Shown here: one piece after another, positions 61,201 through 64,000 of the stretch
How positions within the stretch are numbered: the stretch's first letter is position 1
Layout: every line of letters begins with the position of its first letter
NCBI GenBank assembly: GCA_028583405.1
Contig: JAPTMU010000093.1
Span: 331,504 to 395,503 of the forward strand
From: Pogonophryne albipinna
Lineage: Eukaryota > Chordata > Actinopteri > Perciformes > Artedidraconidae
Direction: 5' to 3'
Length of the DNA stretch: 64,000 bases
Position numbers and translations under genes: made by a program
Notes under the pieces: model-generated
What the model saw: the letters and a program-made list of their open reading frames with translations, nothing else
Databases searched by the model: none
Told to the model about the DNA's origin: nothing

Positions 61201-63057
61201 CGCTCACATCTGCAGAAAGAAGTCCGGTCGATTGAACTGTATACAGTTTGGCCGGGCTTTAGGGCGGGGACATCTAGATACTTTCCAAGCTTTGACAAAA
61301 TGAATTGTGCTGCTTTTAAAGCAAGCAACGATGTTTTCAAATCTGTAATCAAAAAGCTCCTCAAAAACGCCATCGAAGCAGCTCCTGCCATTGCTACGTT
61401 AGTTCAAACGGTAACAACGGACTATTTTTCTTAGCGGATGCATGTCAATTTAAATCAATACAACTATTTTTTAAAAGCATTTCAATTAATATTGGGAGTC
61501 GTTACTTTGTTGAGAATGTGGCCTTTTAATAAGCGGGATATTGTAAATTCAACATGTATACTTTCTACTTTCTTGTGTATTTCTTAGGCGCATTCACACC
61601 GCAGTACTTTTCCCACAAAGGTTCATGAGAACTTAGTTCATGAGAACTCTTTTGTCGCGTTCACACCAAAAAGAGCCGGTACTAAAATTAGTTCATGAGA
61701 ACCGTTTCACCCGCACGAAAGTCCCTGCTAGAGAGCAGGGACTTTCGTGCGGCTCTCTTGTGAGAAAAGAGCTATATTTCTATTGGCTGGGCGGATTGCA
61801 AACCACGCCCCGTAAAACTCCCAAAACGTTTTGTGAAGCCGCCATTTTATTATCCTCGCATTAGCATTATTAGCATTATTAGCATTAGCCCAGCGCAGAA
61901 ACGCAGAGGGACTAACTTATGGCAACACAAAATAAAACATGGGAGCGGTGGAGATGAGGAGGTGTCGGCGTTCTGGCGATTTACTCTGAAGGCTTCAGTA
62001 GAAGCTGCTGGGAGTCCCAGCAGCTTCTACTGAAGCCTTCCCCAACTCTGGGGACTTCCGGCCGGGGACTTCCGGCCGGGGACTCCGGGCGGCAGAATAC
62101 GCCGTGAAGTGGTTTGCGGCCTGCCAGTAAACCTAAAGCAGAAGAAGAAGAAGTGACGTCAGCGGCTTCATTTGCCTAATCCTCCCTCAGGGACTTATTC
62201 CGGTGTGAACGCGATCTGAACTTAGTTCATGAGAACTAAAGAGTTCTCATGAACCTAAGTTCTCATGAACCTTTGTGGGAAAAGTACTGCGGTGTGAATG
62301 CGCCTCTTGTCTTTACATTGTGATTGTACATTGCCTTGTCTTTGTATGCTGCTGCAACGCAAACATTTCCCAATTTGGGATCAATAAAGTACTATTTAAC
62401 TTATCTTATGAACATCTGAGTTCACAGGCTCCTCCAACAGAACACAATAAAACAGATAAAATAGAGCAAGTAAATACAAATAAAATAGAAATAGTGCAAG
62501 AATAGTCTATATAAGTAATTGGAATATTGATATATGCCTCCGTCTACAAGAACAGAATGTAAAATGTAATATTGTACATTAAGACTAAATTAAATACGGT
62601 TTATTACGGTGATAACTATTTGGATGAATGAGTAAATTAAATCTCCTTCTTCCTGTTTTCAGGGACATCACGGACGACGATGCGTGTGTCGATGAACTCA
62701 GGATGACTTTTCGTTTCTTCGCCTCGGTTCTCGTCCGCCGAGCTCAGAAGGTCCGTGTCAGATTTTTTTTTAAAGAGCGAGAAAGGCTGTTAAAAAAACG
62801 TTTTTCTAATCATCAAAAATCTTCAAATGTTAGTTTTTGTGAATAAAATGTCAGATAAAGAAAAGGATGAATTCCAACAGGCCACTAGATATCATTGATT
62901 TTATTATTAAATGTTCTTTATAGTGACATTTAATCACATAAACGGTCTTGTACTCCGTGTGTTTGGCGGCAGGTTGATGTCCCGGCTGTGTTTGCAGACA
63001 AAGTGATGAAAGCTGGAATGAAGCACATTGAAATTATTGCAAAAGCTCATAGAAAAG
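58244..63057 (+). CDS. snx14: Sorting nexin 14, N-terminal part (runs off window)
   Basis: Seven coding exons lie in the window: 58244-58380 (exon from 58228), 58795-58915, 59158-59231, 59558-59636, 60771-60814, 62663-62750 and 62973-63057, joining in frame with GT-AG introns into the first 209 residues. Two membrane helices (about 28-44 and 49-67) anchor the protein. [15 protein letters not shown] is a conserved cysteine/histidine motif; [30 protein letters not shown] and [12 protein letters not shown] begin the PXA domain. The match to human SNX14 is close and collinear. SNX14 is an ER-anchored RGS-PX protein with roles in lipid droplets, sterol/fatty-acid handling and late endosomes; human loss causes cerebellar ataxia. 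The RGS, PX and C-terminal domains must lie to the right. The start is the only in-frame ATG that precedes the first helix in this exon. Confidence 0.96.
59836..60240. repeat. Probable fish DNA element, snx14 intron 4
   Basis: From cagggcgtccgcggggtctt to ttcaggattcctgcac, with several gtctta/tcttac words; resembles a common fish non-autonomous element. Ends and target duplication not resolved. Confidence 0.35.
60339..60530 (+). repeat. Copy of the repeat module of intron 7, in intron 4
   Basis: cacaaaacccaatttcctcc and gtgataaataac are repeated at 63369-63432, followed in both places by units with gtggtgcgttcagggac and ctcagtaac. Here there are two units; at 63.4 kb many. Confidence 0.8.
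61586..62305. mobile_element. 720-bp non-autonomous Harbinger-like element
   Basis: Long terminal inverted repeats start AGGCGCATTCACACCGCAGT and run through gttcatgagaac words; the 3-bp duplication CTT flanks both (61583-61585 and 62306-62308), as usual for PIF/Harbinger. In the middle cttcagtagaagctgctggg and its exact complement (61994-62037) can form a hairpin. No transposase. In snx14 intron 5. Confidence 0.8.
62345..62410 (+). repeat. LINE/SINE-type 3' tail, third copy
   Basis: tgctgctgcaacgcaaacat and cccaatttgggatcaataaa. The same tail as in syncrip intron 1 and the cox7a2-syncrip spacer. It adjoins the Harbinger-like element. Confidence 0.55.
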
Positions 63058-63368
63058 GTAAGAATCTGCATTATTACGGTCTGTACTACTGTCCCATTGA
63101 CCTCTGAAACGTCACAATCGACCAATCAGAATCGAGTATTCAACTAAGCCATGTAATATTAAGTGCATTTATATTCATTTATTTAATTACACTTCAAGCT
63201 AACCCAGTGATTCAGCTACTTTACTTTCGCTTCCTATCTTGATTTAATTTTCTCTTTCTTCACATTTTTGCTTTCAATTTTGTATTTTTATTTAAATATT
63301 CTCTATCTTACTTTAACTTCTTACATGTATAAAATATTTCTATTTATTTATCTTTCATTCTAAACTGT

Positions 63369-64000
<632 letters not shown>

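Overview
This is a 64 kb piece of ray-finned (teleost, probably percomorph) fish nuclear genome. The evidence is three spliced housekeeping genes with fish-like protein sequence, a teleost-type two-domain immunoglobulin receptor, fish-style hAT, Harbinger-like and L2-type repeats, and very heavy minisatellite content. Nothing prokaryotic, plasmid-like, CRISPR-like or phage-like was seen. Most open frames in the window are shadows of tandem repeats.

Layout. 1-12.2 kb is repeat-rich DNA without an intact gene: a five-unit CRE-like promoter array with a TATA box (1.45-1.67 kb), one LTR with a tRNA-Trp primer-binding site (6.2-7.3 kb, minus), a broken copy of the Ig receptor (8.8-9.05 kb), a compound array built from transposon fragments (9.94-10.3 kb), a LINE endonuclease fragment and a hAT element (11.4-12.0 kb). 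12.5-15.7 kb (+) is a six-exon Ig-superfamily receptor gene. 17.4-21.2 kb is a nest of DNA transposons whose insertion order can be read from two exact 8-bp target duplications. 23.07-34.61 kb (-) is cox7a2, a subunit of mitochondrial complex IV; its second intron is 9.5 kb and about 85% minisatellite. 35.8-49.3 kb (+) is syncrip (hnRNP Q), reconstructed in frame over nine coding exons. 49.3-55.5 kb is downstream or 3'UTR sequence with minisatellites, a possible distal poly(A) site and a hAT element. 56.0-64 kb (+) is the 5' part of snx14, which runs off the window.

Working together: there is no operon-like system. syncrip followed by snx14 on the same strand is the arrangement also known on human 6q14, and COX7A2 lies on the same human chromosome arm, so this is an old vertebrate neighbourhood. 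cox7a2 and syncrip are head to head with about 1.2 kb between their first exons, so they may share promoter sequence. The four genes act in unrelated places: cell surface immunity, mitochondrial respiration, mRNA binding and splicing, and endosomal or ER lipid handling.

The strongest unusual signals are: (1) four unrelated minisatellites packed into one cox7a2 locus, two with periods divisible by 3 so that both strands stay open for hundreds of codons; (2) about 1.85 kb of tandem 3'-splice-site look-alikes inside the intron before the last syncrip exon; (3) loss of the core V-domain cysteine in the Ig receptor; (4) a resolvable nest of hAT elements; (5) a block in the 45-bp array that looks like uncorrected long-read sequence. 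I did not find convincing evidence of a wholly new biological system.
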